DNA from: Aselliscus stoliczkanus
Lineage: Eukaryota > Chordata > Mammalia > Chiroptera > Hipposideridae
DNA length: 64,000 nucleotides
Direction of reading: 5' to 3'
Assembly: GCA_033961575.1 (NCBI GenBank)
Contig: CM066738.1
Location: forward strand, 106,107,478 to 106,171,477
Shown: positions 24,353-37,760 of the stretch, in pieces
Numbering within the stretch: position 1 is the stretch's first letter
Layout of the letters: the number at the start of each line of letters is the position of its first letter
Position numbers and translations under genes: made by a program
The notes under the pieces: model-generated
What the model saw: only the letters and a program-made list of their open reading frames with translations
What the model was told of the DNA's origin: nothing
Database searches by the model: none

Positions 24353-25479
24353 ACTGTTAATGTCCACTAAATAGCTTGCTCAGAAGGGGAAAAGAGGAAA
24401 ATAATAAAGATTGAAAGGCTTCACACACTTTAGAAAAATCAAAGACTGTAGTGCTGACAATTAATGCATATCCTGAAAGTCTGCTGAAGTCAGGAAAGCA
24501 GCCCTGAGTGGGAGGCCTGGGGCTTCAGATCTCTGAAGAAGCAGAAGCTGAAAGATCACAGAGGGCACTCGAGGGGGTGGTTCACTCTGAGGAGCAAAAC
24601 CAATGGCTTTTTTCTTGAACCATGATTCCTGAAGTCTTTCTGACGCTCTCCAGCGGCAGGGGAAGAAGGCTCAAAGGTTGATAGAGGCACAAACATGGCC
24701 CGACACACACGGAACAGTAATGAAAGGCAGTTGAGAGACACAGAACCAAATATATCACAATAAGGCAAGAGAAAACTGCCAAGTCCTTATTTAGCATTTA
24801 AATAAAATAATAAACATTTGGCCTTTTAGAAGGCCCTGATCAGAGTACTATCAGACGGAGAAAGCAGAAACAAGGAAAAGCACAGTACATAGTAATATAT
24901 AATTATGGTGCAAAAAAGGAAATGAATCAACCAGTAGGAGAGGTTATTGAAGGTTTTAATTGGCACCACCAGCAGCCTGAGATTATTAATGACTAAAGTA
25001 TGTGGCTTCGTTCTTCGTCCCTCTCCTAAGACATTCATCACCAGACTTCAGGCTCACCTTTTGTAAACATGTGAGAGGCATTGGAAAATGGTACTACTTC
25101 ACCTAGAGCATCATTTTATATGCATCCTTTCCACTTTGTGTTGTTCCTAGGTCTGCACTCAATCCAAGGAGACAAGTTGGGTTTGGTATGTATACTCTTA
25201 TATTTCTCTCCTTCTGTCTATCTATGTCTGATTATACTTTATCTTTTTCATAAATAAGATTATGCCATACCTACCATACCTTTCATGATGTAATGTCATT
25301 AGTTGTTTTTTATGTCAATACCTTTAGCTCTCTCACTTTTTACATAGTCTGCATGTAACACTGTTATATAAAGATATGACAAATTATTTAATAAATTCAG
25401 TAAAGCCTCTTTTTGTGTGTTTAGTATAAATATCCTTCAATGAATGTGCTTTTCATCTATGTTAGTGCATTGTGTGATT
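24353..25479. other. Non-coding stretch, no gene seen
   Basis: Overlapping minus-strand frames of about 70 codons (24556-24797 and 24826-25041) have no recognisable content. Confidence 0.45.
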
Positions 25480-26300
25480 GTTATTTAGGATCCATTTCAA
25501 GATAGAGTGTTTCTGAGTAGATGGAATATATATAAATTATTTATTTTTATTTAAATTGCTTATTTTTATTGTCAGATTCTTCTAAATACATTGTATAATT
25601 CTCTTAGTAGCAGCTTAATAGTCTTTACCCCCCTCTTTGGAGTCTTCCAATATATGTAAACTTTCTCAATATTTTAGTTTAAAAAAGCTGATTGTTTTGT
25701 GCATCTATGTTACTGTTAAAGAGATTGACCATATTTTACTTTATTTTTTATTTTACCGTTTTTCTTTGTTTACTGGATTTTTATGTCCTTCTCTGTTTTT
25801 ATAGTTTTCTTAGTTTCTAAAACATGTATGTGCATATCAACTTTTTTCTGTCATACAAAAATTACAAAAGTATCTCCCAATTTGTTAGCTGACTTAAGTA
25901 TTTATTAATCTGTCATTTATTGGCTGATTTAAAATGCCAAATTTGACCCATTCTTTTACTGTTTGAAAGCTTAAGCATTTGTTTCAGGGAACTCATTTTA
26001 TTATTTTTTGTAAAGAGATAAGACTCTAACTTGTGTGTGTTTACTGTAGTTTTAAAAAATACCTATTTATTTTAAACCACTGATTCAGTATTTCTCTATT
26101 CATTTAAAATTCCAGCTTCATCCTAGAGCAATTCTGAATTCAAGGTCAGTTTCTGGATTCTCTGTTTTATAACTCAGTAGCAGATTGTCTTAATTATGGC
26201 ATAACAAGTCACCTGTCAGTATTAGTTTTCAAAATTCATTTCACAATTGTCTATATTTATTCCTAGGATATATTTGAAAATATATTTATATATTTGTTTT
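25480..26300 (-). repeat. Probable old L1 fragment
   Basis: Long T/AT-rich text includes 'CCAGCTTCATCCTAGAGCAA' and 'TATAACTCAGTAGCAGATTG' in an order reminiscent of the reverse strand of an old L1 ORF2. Divergence is high, so both family and limits are uncertain. Confidence 0.35.
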
Positions 26301-28619
26301 GTATCTGGTCATAACCAAATTCTCAGGTTATTGTTTGGGAAAGACTTATTTCTACAATCATATAAAGCGCAATTTTAAAATATGTATAAAGAGAAGTTTG
26401 GGAAAATGAGATACCATTTTAAGAAAAGTGTCAATCATTTCATAAATTTATTGACAGATAGTATGTTCAGTTCCACTTTGTGTTCTATGATGACCATTTT
26501 CAAGGGTTTAACTGCAAACAAAGGCCAGTAGGTACATTGACTAACTTACACTCCAGTTAGAATTGACAAATTATCAAATACAAATAGAGGAGGATTCCAG
26601 GATAATTTTAAATTTCAGATAAACAACATCATTTTTTTAGTGTAAGCACACACCAGATATCAAACACAAATTCAAATGTAACCAGAGTCTCATATTTTAT
26701 TGGCAATCCTAACCCCAATATAAGGCCAAGTGCCATTCCGTTGAAAGAACCATCCTTTTACATTTATAAGTGTATCTTTCCCAAATTTTAGTGAATTAAT
26801 TTTAAAAATTATAATTTCCATTTTATTCATTTTATTTAAATATTTGAATGCCAAAGATACATTTCCTTTAAAAAATGAAGTTGGTAAATGTTGATTCTCT
26901 GATTATTACAATAAAAAGTTGAATACCTTCCATGTCACAAGATGGAAGCCAGGGAACCTATGATTTCTGGCTACTTAACTCTGCTACCTTGGAAGGAAAA
27001 GCAACAAGGTTCCTGTGCCGCCAAAAATGTGTTCTTTGCAGACTGGAGTGAAGACACCATAGAGGAATTCTGAAGGGGCTCAGAGCAACACTTCCCTGCC
27101 TGTACTTGAGGCTGGGATGCCAAATATTTTCATCTGGGATCAGCTAAGGGTTGACCTCCCTCACCAATTGCCACCTACAGTCAGAACATGTTTACGGATT
27201 CACAAAAGGTTAACAATTCATTGTCTTTTTTAGAAACTTCAGTCTTTAAAAATCAAAAGAAGGAAATGAAGGAAAAGGGATATGCAAAGATACCAGATTT
27301 CAGAATTTTGACCATTTGGAGAAGCAAATTTAATGTTGAAAATATAAACTGTGTTTTATTCTGTTATATCACAGAAACAAATGGGAAAGAATAATGTGCA
27401 TTTTGCTCCCTTCTTGTTTAATCTCACGTCACATTGTAATCTTTTATATATGACCTTTGGAACATTTTATTTCTTTATATCCAGTTGTACTTCCTTCAAA
27501 AAAATTCAACATATTTTTGTTCTATATCAAGGCTTTTCTGTGTTCCTTTTAAACTAAATCCTAAAAATGTGTATAATGGTACCTATTCTTTGGCATGAAC
27601 AGTTTTTCAAAAATTATTGACAGCAAAGAGAGTATATAGTTGTTCTGGGAAATAGCTGAGGGAAAGTGAAATTAACATAAATATCCCTTATTTGAGCAAC
27701 AGGGAGTTTAGCAGCTGCCAGGGGTAACAGTCTAATTTGAGTCATTTTCCATAAACTCTTGACACAAAAAGAACAAGAATAAATTGGATCCTGTCTATTT
27801 GACTCAGCACTGTCTTTTGACTTTATACTCTGTTGTAATTTTCAGCTCCTCAACTTTCTGCTTACCACTGCTCAGCTTCATTTGATCTTTGGGAAGTAAG
27901 AAACCTGGGATAATTGTGCCCATTTTGCTCTAATCTGATTTAATCTATAATGGGCATAGAAGGAGCACATGGTAGCTATATGGTGAGCGTACTTATGTTA
28001 ATTCAAGCATGCAATGTGCAATACATATATTTATATTCCATATTTCACTTCTATATTCATCGTAAGTATAGGCATTTTCAATTACTACCACTTAACTCCC
28101 TAATCCATAATTTGAAAACATATTAATATTTTTGTTCATACAACTTAATGAGGAAATCATTTTTCTTCTTAAGCAGGAGAGTTGACTTGTCCTCAGCTTC
28201 CAAATATATCCATTTGGGGATAGAATTACAGACTCAGAATAATTCAATAATATACTTGTTTAGTTAAAATTTAATATACCATTGTTGCTAGAAATATTTT
28301 TACTCAATTGTTTGAAATAAAAATAATAAACACCATTCTTGATTCAGTGTTCTTGAACATTTCAAAGATGTTCTCATATTGACTATGAGTTAACCATATG
28401 CTCTTCCTTATTTTAAGAGGTTTATTAAACAACTACTTCTAATCCTGTGAGCATAACAAGATACTGTGGCACTATGATTTATAATAAGACATATATTTGT
28501 GGTCTTCATCTACTGTTCAGATACAGAGCTCCTAAAACCTTGGAATGTCCTAAGTGATGAAAGCAACGAAGATATCATTTAAAGGTATATTTTGTTATGT
28601 TAATCAGTTGACTTTTGGA
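26301..28619. other. AT-rich non-coding stretch, no gene seen
   Basis: Only short frames (68-81 codons) occur, and none is recognisable. 26995-27180 is somewhat richer in G+C but shows no exon-like boundary. Confidence 0.5.
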
Positions 28620-29210
28620 CACCACCTAAAGATGAGGGTTAGTTGCCAGGAAGACCAACTATGTGACCGGAGGGCTGGAACTTTTAGTCCCACCCTCAGG
28701 ACTCCTGGGGAGGGGATAGGAGGGAGGGGCAAGAGGCTGAATCAATCTCCAGCAGCGAATGATTTAAATGTTCATGCCTATGTAATAAAGCCTCCATAAA
28801 ACCCCTAAAGGACCAGGTTCAGAGAGCTTCCAGGGGTAAACATGTAGCGGTTTAGGAAAGAGGATGGGGAAGCTTCTTGTCCCTTCCTCATACCTTGTTC
28901 TACATGTCTCTTCCATCCAGATGTTCCTGAGTTCTATCCCTTGTAATAAACCAGTCATCTCGTCAGTAAAGTGTTTTCCTGACTTCTGTGAGCCTCTGGA
29001 GCATATTAATAGAACCCAAAGAGAAGGATGTGGGAACCACTGATTTACAGCCAGTCGGTCATAAGTACAGGTAGCAATGTGGTCTTAAGACCAGTTTCTA
29101 AAGTGTGTGTGTATGGGTGCGGGGGCAGTATTGTGGCACTGACCCCTTCACCTGTAATATCTGATGCTATCTCCTGGTAGATAGTGTCTAAAAGCAGTGC
29201 TTCTCAGATG
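28620..29210 (+). repeat. ERVL-type LTR
   Basis: The order is GGCTGGAACTTTTAGTCCCA, then 'GATTTAAATGTTCATGCC', 'AATAAAGCCTCCATAAAACC', 'CAGAGAGCTTCCAGGGGTAA', 'CTTGTAATAAACCAGTCATC', 'CTCTGGAGCATATTAATAGA' and 'CTCCTGGTAGATAGTGTC'. The AATAAA motifs near 28784 and 28944 fit an LTR in plus orientation. The exact family name is not certain. Confidence 0.75.
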
Positions 29211-29412
29211 TGTGGGGAAACCTACCCCCAAACTTTAGAGTTAGTTCCAGAACACTAGATAGATAACACAGGCCTCATTAAGCCAATGGTTGCTTTTTTT
29301 TTTTTTAATGCTTTAAAGACTCCCTCTACATTTCATTGTTTTGAATGTACTTATGACACAGATGCTCAGGTAGCAAGAGAGACTAATATTGGGAGAAGAT
29401 ACACAAAAAGAC

Positions 29413-29416
29413 AGAT

Positions 29417-29462
<46 letters not shown>

Positions 29463-29485
29463 CAGATAGATAGATAGATGATAGG

Positions 29486-29522
<37 letters not shown>
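29413..29522. repeat. (GATA)n microsatellite
   Basis: About 110 bp of GATA units with two interruptions (GACAGATA and GATGATAGGTA). Confidence 0.98.
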
Positions 29523-29525
<3 letters not shown>

Positions 29526-31924
29526 CTATATGTTTAAAATGCTTATAGAATTATCTTAAAGCTTTACTATTATTTAAATAATTTTAATCCAAAACTCTCA
29601 TTAATCATTCACTCTTTCCTAGAAGAACAAAGATAGAAGAGGGAAATATCTGAATTTGTTTTCTCACATATTAATTTAGAAATATGGATGTTTTTTTGGA
29701 ACTCTGTCAGAGTTTATAGGTTTCCACTTGCAGAGTTATAACTGCTCACCACTTCTTTTTCAAAAAGTATTTTAATGCTAATTTCCTCTTAGTCAAAGAG
29801 TTATCTATTTTTGAGAGTCCTTTATATTTAAATATTCACTAGGAAAAAGACTTTCTTGTTTTAGTTTTCAGTGTTTCACAAATCAATATTAATATTTTTA
29901 TTTAACTTTGCATTGTAGTCCAATGTGTTCAGAATTTTTTTTTTAATTTATGGGCAGTTTCTTCTGAACTAAATTAAGGTGAATATTTTTGAGTTTTTAA
30001 TGGGGGTTCCAATGGAATATGTAATTTCTGATGGTTGAATAACACATTTAATAAGACCTCTTAGCTTCTTGGGAGTGAGTGATAAAATTAGCATAACTTT
30101 ATTATATAAAATTGAGACCAAGCATACTTCAATGTTGTTATGTTAAACTGTGCAAGGTCTAAGGATAAAAATACTATCTTCTTGCTCCATGAAAGACTTG
30201 ACTAGAAGACTGATTCAACAAAAACATCTTGCTCATTAAGACTTACTTTCAATACTTGTCTCAATCCAAAAATATGTTATAAACACTGTCCAATCCCAAC
30301 CAACTCGCTGGCTTGCTAGGTCTCCCTCAGAATCACCCAACATAGGACATAAAATCCTATAAGCTTTCCAGAAATTCCCCAGGTGGAGACAATACTCAGA
30401 TCATGTCAAAGTCGTTTTCTTATGTATTGTAGTAAGTGTAACAAACTTCACTTTACCTATCAATGTGTTTTTATCAGTGGTGCTATTGGGAGTCAACAGT
30501 CAATAGTTGAAATCCTTTGTTAATCTCATGTATTACTCTGTTTTATTCAGTGCTTTTAGTCATACATTCCAATCATCATATTTAGCACTCTATTTTAGCA
30601 CTTAATTAGTGTATGTATATAGGTGTGTTGAGAAATCTACATATGATATCCCAGCCTTGTATTTATAATTCTTATCTCAAAAAACCATATATGATTTTTG
30701 TTTTTGAACTATGAATATAAAAAACTATATTAAATATAGTAAGTTCATCAATTCTTATTTTAATTATTGATTTATATAGGCCAATTCTTTATATTATTTT
30801 ACCATGACCTTTTTTCATATTTCTACTTTTGCTTGGATTGATTAACTGTCCTGTGTTGATTGACTGACCTGTGTTTCATAATTCTTACTCTATAGGTTAT
30901 ACATTATGTAGTTTATTTTTACTTTCTATTCATTATCACTTGTTTATTAAAAATCCCTATGTGGCTTTGTTGTTGTTGTTGTTGTTGTTAAATCATAAAT
31001 TATTCTATATATCTTGCACTTAATAGGAAAATTCCTGGAATAGTTTCATTTCAGTTCCTATCTCCCTACTTATGTTATATCTCTACCCTACAAATGTCTT
31101 GAAAGATCACCACTTTTTTCCTTTTTAATTGTTGTGGTCTTTGCTGTTTGGTTGGTTGTTTGCTCATTTGGTAAATTTCCTGGATTAAACCAATGAAATG
31201 TGTTCTCCCCTAACTGTATAACCCCTTATGCCATCGCTCAACTGTGGAAAATTCTTGTTAGTATTTTAATCAAGTCTTCCTAGAGTCTCCCTTGTGCTTA
31301 GTTTTGGGGTTAGAGTCTGTGCACAAACATCTGAGCCAATAAACTTCCATCCCATCTGCCAGTGGGAGTAGGGTTTGGGAAACATATTGAAAAACCAGGT
31401 GGTTTCCAGCTCTGTCCAGTTTTCCTTCCTGCTGCCTCCTGTCACTTTCCCCTGCACACGTGTACCGTCTCACAGTCAATCTGGATGTATCGATACAGTG
31501 GGCCGATGTGTCCTCCAGGCACGTGCATGCAGCTTTCCGTTGGACAGGTATGTGCAGTGAGCTTATCACAGCCTCCTGTGGCTCACTCCTGGCTGTTCCT
31601 GTTAAATTTCTGTCCAGTCTACAAGATTATTGCTTGCCCAACCAAGGCTGCAACCTGAGGCTCACCGAGACACTGGTTTTCACCTATCTCCCCGCCCCCT
31701 GCCTGCCTCAAGATTATGCTTCTTATTGCCAAGGGCAAGGGGTTTTCATGTTCTATTTCAAATGAAATAACCTCCATCTAGTGGCACAGCTACGCCTTTT
31801 TCATGATCTACCCCAACCTAGGGGAAATACTGTGCTGACTAAGCTTGGGATGAATTAGGAAATGAGAGCTGTCCCAGGCAGAAATTCCACTACTTCCCCA
31901 GGGTCCTTACCCACCGTGGGAGCC
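29523..31924. other. Non-coding stretch; G+C-richer patch at 31.3-31.9 kb
   Basis: AT-rich to 31.2 kb, with a GTT run at 30967-30989. From 31260 to 31900 the base composition rises and overlapping frames of about 100 codons appear on both strands. These share no domain I know. The patch may be an old LTR or internal ERV sequence, but I cannot place it. Confidence 0.4.
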
Positions 31925-32110
31925 AGGATTCTAAGATGTCCTCAATGGTCCCAGATTCCTAATGTTCACACCTTGTATAATTCCCTAATTTAAATGTGGA
32001 CAGGACTTGTACTTGCTTCCGGACAATAGAATAGATCAGCATTGAAGGGATGGTGCAGCTGGAATTAAGGTCCCAAGTCAGTTATATTTGAGTTAAATTT
32101 GTACATCTAA
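31925..32110 (+). repeat. MaLR/MLT1-like LTR fragment
   Basis: The phrases 'GGATTCTAAGATGTCCTCAA', 'TAAATGTGGACAGGACTTG' and 'GGAATTAAGGTCCCAAGTCA' follow the 5' part of MLT1-type LTRs. The 3' half is absent. Confidence 0.45.
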
Positions 32111-32334
32111 ATATTTTGTTAGAGGTCAGTAATTCATGCATACTTAATCCTTTTTATAAAAATGTGAATAAATTTGGAATAAAAGCATATGATCAAATAG
32201 CATAATCAGTGTGCTTCCCCATTATTACCCCATATAACAAAGTAATTCATAATAGTATTCTCCATAAACAATAGAAAAAAAGATATGGTTTTAGAAGAAA
32301 GACAGATCATTACACAGCATGGTAATATGTATCA

Positions 32335-32371
<37 letters not shown>
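32335..32371. repeat. (AC)n microsatellite
   Basis: Pure AC run. Confidence 0.97.
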
Positions 32372-32373
<2 letters not shown>

Positions 32374-32720
32374 AGCACACACAATAGTCATGAGCAAAAT
32401 ATAAAATAAATACAGCTGAATCAAAATTTGAGGGAAGATTGGGGAATACAGACATGATTGGTAGAGAGAATGGAATTGAGATGTGGGCGAAAGTCCTGGA
32501 ATGGCTAGGTCAGTGTTTAGGACTCGGTTCCACGCTGATCTGATATGTGTTTTCCGTTTGTGTTTGTTTTCAATAGAGACAAATAAAGCTTTATTTTTTT
32601 TGTTTCAGTTTTTCAGGGTCGAAGGTAGCACATAAGTATACAACAACTGGGCAAATGATGAGAAAAATTGTATGATTATTTCAAATAATGCAGGAAAGTC
32701 ATTCTGATAAAACTCAATAT

Positions 32721-33121
32721 TGGGTCAGCCAAGTGGCAAGTTGGTTGAATTGACTTGGGACGCAGCTCTGAGCAGCAGGGCCCCAGTTTGGATCCCACAT
32801 GCGAGCCAGTGACACTGCCCTCTACAGCTAAGCTGGTGAACAACAGCTCAGCCTGGAGCTGGGCTGCTGTGAGTTGCCAGTGACAGCGTAGGCTGCAGTG
32901 GGGCTGGCTGGCAGCAGGCGTAAGCTTTCATGAGCTGCCATGAGCGGCCGTCCAATGGCCGGCGACTGATCTGCCTCACCCGGGAAGAGCACAATGATCA
33001 TACCAACATGGGCCAGTGAAGCAATGTCCTCTGCAACTAGACTGAAGAACAAAAGGACAGCAACTTGTCTGTTCCCCTTCCCTGATTCCCCAATGAAATC
33101 TTTAAAAAACAAAACGAAACG
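32721..33121 (+). mobile_element. tRNA-derived SINE, long form, with TSD
   Basis: The first 105 bp are the tRNA-related module (TTGGGTCAGCCAAGTGGC, diverged), running through GACACTGCCCTC. Unlike the short form it continues for about 290 bp (CTACAGCTAAGCTGGTGAAC, then 'CGGCGACTGATCTGCC', 'AACTAGACTGAAGAACAAAA') and ends CCCCAATGAAATCTTT plus an A-rich tail. The TSD AAAACTCAATAT at 32709-32720 is echoed as AAAACTCAACAT from 33122. The 101-codon minus-strand frame inside is a shadow. Confidence 0.92.
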
Positions 33122-33134
33122 AAAACTCAACATA

Positions 33135-34214
33135 TACTTCTAAACTAAACTAGGAATATAAGTGAACTTCTTTATCATGGTAAGTATAACCTTTTTAACT
33201 AAAGATCACCTAACAGTATTCCTTTCTAAAACATTCAAATGAGTTCTTGTGAAGAATATGGTTAGCAGCAGTTGTGAAGAGAATTGACATCTAAAAAAAA
33301 AAAAAAATCTATGAATTCTTGGTGAATACCTAAGAATAATTACAAACCTAACTAATTTCTTTTTCTTTTTCTGTTGCCAAGAGTGTGTTATTTCCTAAGG
33401 ATAACAGTGACAGAGGTAGACATTCTTCCAGCCCTGTGTGCCTGCTGTTCCAAAGAATCTATATCCTTCCTCTGGGCCTCACTGTTTTCTTTACACCCTA
33501 AAAAAATAAAATGCATGCCCTGCATGGCAAAGTTTTAAATTCTAGGTAAGATATATAAATTCTCCACATTCTTACTCAATTCAACACAAGCATATTTTTG
33601 TTATTCACTTTTCACTATTTTTAACTTCTTTTATTTGAATGCATTTTTCTTCGTAGTGCTGCTTTGTAGCGTGTCTTAATCAAAAGTTACATAAGTGTCC
33701 TTATGTGGATTGTTACTAAAAAAGTGTATCGACAAGCATTTTTATGAGAATTTTAAAGAAAGATGAATTTGCCTTCTGAGAACATAGCTTTCAAATCAAG
33801 GAGGAGGAAAAAAAAATGTATATGGACAACTGAAATACAATAGAGAAAAAGATGACTAAAAAGATACGCATACATCAACACAAAATGCTTACTGAAAAGG
33901 GCAAATTAGGGGAAGTCCCAAAAGGGTATCATAGATATACACCCAAAGCTTCATTATGGAAAAATAATTGTCAGATAGAATGAAGAGAACCACTGAATAT
34001 TGGTATTTTGAGAAAAGAATGAACTTTACCATACTGCAGCATAATGTGGTAATTCAAGTGAGAGACACATTTGAAAGGATAGTCTCGTAATAAAAGGTAA
34101 GTGCATATCATAAAAGCTACAGCTAATGGGATTTACACTGGTTTTGGAAATGTTATGTACAAAGAAGATTATCACTATGAGCTGGAGTTCCCAGGAATCA
34201 GTCCTGAGCCCATA
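33135..34214. other. AT-rich non-coding stretch, no gene seen
   Basis: A 14-base A run lies at 33294-33307. Two opposing 63-64-codon frames near 34.1 kb look like chance. Confidence 0.5.
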
Positions 34215-34565
34215 CATTATATTAGCCAGCTGAGGTTGCTCTTACAAAAAACTATAAAGGAGGTGGCTTCCATAACAGGCATTTATTTCTCATAGCTCTG
34301 GAGGCTGAAAGTCCACGATCAAGGTGCTGGGCTACTGGGTTCCTGGTGCAGGCCCTCTCCCTATCTTGCTGTGTCCTCACGTGGCAGAGAGAGAATGCTA
34401 GCTCCCTGGTCCCATCTTATAAGGGCCCTCATCTCATCATGGGGACCCTCTGTTCATGGCATCATCTAACCCTAATTACCTCCCAAGGGATCCTCTCCAA
34501 ATACCATATGAGGGGTTAAAACCTTAACTTATGAACTTCGGGGGGAAACATTCGGTCCCAAACAG
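34215..34565 (-). repeat. ERVL-MaLR LTR, reverse strand
   Basis: The plus strand reads as the reverse complement of a MaLR LTR: CATTTATTTCTCATAGCTCT, GGAGGCTGAAAGTCCACGAT, 'TTGCTGTGTCCTCACGTGG', 'CCATCTTATAAGGGCCC', then 'CATATGAGGGGTTAAAACC' and 'GAAACATTCGGTCCCAAACA' at the right. The left end is truncated or diverged. Confidence 0.8.
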
Positions 34566-34599
34566 CCCATCATTCTCTGGTCTCTCCTCCCAGGTGATT

Positions 34600-35475
34600 T
34601 TCAATCACTACTTATGTGACAATGGCTCTAAAACTCCCATCTCCAACTATGGTAGATAGACAGCCTTCCATGCTCCAGACTGGCACATGCAGCTTCTCTT
34701 TAATATATTTTTCTTGGCTATGTCAGCACAGACATCTCAAATCATGGTTAAGTTTGAATTCTTCATCCCTGTTTGCCTCTTCTCACTGAATGAGGCAGGC
34801 CTCTACTTACCAAGTTGCTTAAACCAGTATATTGGCCGAGAGTATAAACCCCTCTGAATTCTTTATCTTACCCATTCTTTATATCACTGTGTTCCGCTCA
34901 CTTTCACTTCAATATTTTTTCTGAAACCACCTTACTTCTTTTCATGGCTATTTTCACTATACAGGCTTACGTTATCATCATTATAGTGATATCTACCATA
35001 CTGGTTTTCGTACTTCTACTCCTGTAAAACGCAAATTGATTTTTAACACAGCAGACACATATAGCCCTTGAAAGCAAAAATATAATTACACCAAAATCCT
35101 ACTTAAAAGCTTCTTAGTGGATTTCCATTGCCATCAGGTAAAATTCAGCCTCTGCAACTGGGACATAAAGCTGTGTATTATCGAGCCCCTGTCTACTAAT
35201 CCCTAGTTGGCTATTCTAGACATTCCAGTAAACTCAGAGTTCACATTTGCTTTCTTAGTTCCTCATATCCTCTATGCATTTTCTCACCCCAGAACTTTCA
35301 CATGTGTCTTTCTACCTGTCTGTAACTTTGGACCTGTTCTCCATACATCTAAATCAAAATTTACCCTTCAGGTCGCAGCACAGCAGCCCAAAGTTCACTA
35401 ACTCAGAAAAGATAACACCTATTGCCCAATCTAAATTATAATAAACTGTCCCAGTGGGGGATTCTTTTCATGGTC
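34600..35475 (+). repeat. L2 LINE fragment
   Basis: Follows the L2 order over about 870 bp: 'CAGACATCTCAAATCATGG' (34729), 'TTTAACACAGCAGACACATA' (35043), 'GTGGATTTCCATTGCCATCA' (35118), 'CGAGCCCCTGTCTACTAATC' (35182), 'TTTCACATGTGTCTTTCTAC' (35297) and 'CCCTTCAGGTCGCAGCACAG' (35364). The frame is fully degraded. Confidence 0.7.
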
Positions 35476-36849
35476 AGACTACCAGTGTTGAAATTGGAGG
35501 AGAAAATAACTAAATAAAACAATGCCTTAATTTCATTGCTATCAACACTCTTGTACATAATATGAAGCAGATCACCATCTAAGTTTTCACCTCCTCTAAT
35601 TCAGTATTTCTTCTATGATTCATCATTAAGATACATGCACGGGAGGTATGTGTGTAGGTGTGTGTTGGGGAAGATGAGTGAGAGACATGGAGCATTACAA
35701 AGAGTTTTAGAAAAGAAAACAATTAGCATGGCCTAAATTACCCTGAAACAACTCCCTGTATATTAATTACTAATTGCATTTCTCTGAGTAATTCAGAGCA
35801 CTGTCTGTAAATCTCCTTTCCGGACATAGAAGGCCCCTGCCCGTCTTTGCTGATAAGTGCTGCTGTGTAACTGAACACCAGGCAGTAATAGGCACATTTG
35901 CTTCACTGACTGCAGGACCTTCTCCATGGGCCCAATTCTGCCACAACTGACATATGCATAATTCTACCAGAAGCCAGTGGCAGTTTTCCATGATTAAAGG
36001 TGGCAGAATCAGGGCCATACATACATTTCCATGCAAATGTGCTTGAGAAAATAGCATACAATACATTATGGAAGCATATTTAGAATGAATAAACACACTC
36101 AGCTAAATTTTCAAACATCTGTTCCAGCTTGTGGCAGCACCCCAAATTTGCATACCTAACTCCTTTTTAAACAGGGCTTAATTTTGCCCTTTGCATTATT
36201 AGATCATAGTAGCCTTTTAACTCCACAATACATAACTTTCATGGCACAGGTGATACTAATTATCATGTATGAAACCCAACTGCACTCTTTTTCAGTTTTA
36301 GACCTCCATCTGTGCCCCTGGTCAGAAAAAAGGGCAGAGTGACACGTATGACTGGAGGAGAACTTTTGTGCATATATTCCAAATCAATTCACCAGTTATC
36401 AAGAAAAGAATTGAGACTTGAATTATTTGCATAACTTTTCTTTCAGCTGTATACAAATGCAGAAATTCTAACCACAGGATGCATAGTATACCCTTTTATT
36501 GGCATCAATGTGCCATTGCTTTTAGTTTATATACCCTGAGTTCAAACAGTCATGTAGTACTAGGATTTTGTTTTGTTTTCTACTTTTATTTAGTATGCCC
36601 TTCCATAGTCTCTCTCAATGTCTGCCAAAAGTCAAGCAAACATATAACATAGGACCTAAGTAAAAGTCTGACTTTGAAAGCAGTTTCAGAAAAAGAACTC
36701 CAGTGTCCCACAATCACAGAGCCTGACACCTAATGTAAAGAAATGGCGGAGCAGACAAAGCCAAGATTCATTGGTTTCCTTGGATAAGACCTGTTTAAAA
36801 GGCTGTTACTTACATCAGTTATTAAGACTAGTTAAAGAACAAATGAAGG
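35476..36849. other. Non-coding stretch, no gene seen
   Basis: A 108-codon minus-strand frame at 35770-36096 shows no recognisable domain. No repeat assigned. Confidence 0.45.
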
Positions 36850-37375
36850 GAAGCATACTATGCCACCCCAAAATATGCCATGTTGGCATTAAAATTATTT
36901 TCAGCGTACGGTAATTAAAAAGCATCAAATGTAGGAAAAGCTCTTTCTACCTTCTCCCTTTTCTGCCTAATGGCAGGTTATAAATTCTCCTTTAACCGAA
37001 GAGACTCTTATCTGCTCATTTGCAAATAAACTTCCTTCCTTACTTTCCTCCCATATATTTATTTACCTTCCCAGGTTGTCAGCCTTGGAATCCTAAAACT
37101 GCTTTCTTTTCTTCTGTCAGTGTCCTACAAATATATTGGTTTGGTTTGGTTTGGTTTTTCCTTGTTGGAGAGGCTACATAAGCCAGGGTTCTAAGCCATC
37201 GTTCTAAGTTGTTCTTCTTTTCAGATTTCTCTCATATGATGTGCAATGGACACATTAATAAACTGTGTTTTTTTTTTCTTGTTAATATGTGTTTTTGTTA
37301 AAGAGCCCCATCTGAAAATCCAAGGTGGATAGAGGCCGAGTTGTGCCTCCCCTAACACAAATAAAGGGTGCTTCT
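36850..37375 (+). repeat. ERVL-type LTR
   Basis: The order is 'ATACTATGCCACCCCAAAAT', 'CCTAATGGCAGGTTATAAAT', 'CTCCTTTAACCGAAGAGACT', 'TTTACCTTCCCAGGTTGTCA', 'ATTAATAAACTGTG' (polyadenylation region near 37254) and a downstream 'CTTGTTAATATGTGTTTTTG'. A GGTTT repeat at about 37138-37156 is internal. The family name is uncertain. Confidence 0.65.
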
Positions 37376-37558
37376 TATGAACTTTCTTTTGTTGTACTTA
37401 TTCTTAGAAAAAGCTGCATTTCTCAGTTTTGGATCTTTAAAATATGCATATTTTCTCTAAAACTCTAGCTATATTCTTTAAAAAAAAAAAAGAAGGATGC
37501 AAATACTATAACCAAGTATGGAAAAAATATTAGAATTCATTCCAGGTTGAGTCAAAAT

Positions 37559-37760
37559 CATTCATTCACTCGTTCATTCATTCAGCACCTAATTACTTGG
37601 TCCCTCCACCAGTTTCCCAGACATGCTGTTTAACTAAATAGATACAGGCCCAGTTTCATAAAAGTTACAATCTAAGAGGGATACAAACAAGAGACAATTA
37701 AAGTATGTTGTGGACAGTCCTGTGAAGGAATACTAATCCATAATTCAAATGTGTTAGCAA
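37559..37760 (-). repeat. L2 3'-end fragment
   Basis: The plus strand begins with TCATT/TCGTT tandem units, the reverse complement of the L2 3' tail. It then continues 'CAGCACCTAATTACTTGG' and 'AAGTTACAATCTAAGAGGGA', matching the reverse L2 3' end. Confidence 0.7.

Noticed and set aside
29413..29522. GATA tract considered as a CRISPR-like or satellite array
   Set aside because: Simple 4-bp microsatellite without spacers or longer units.
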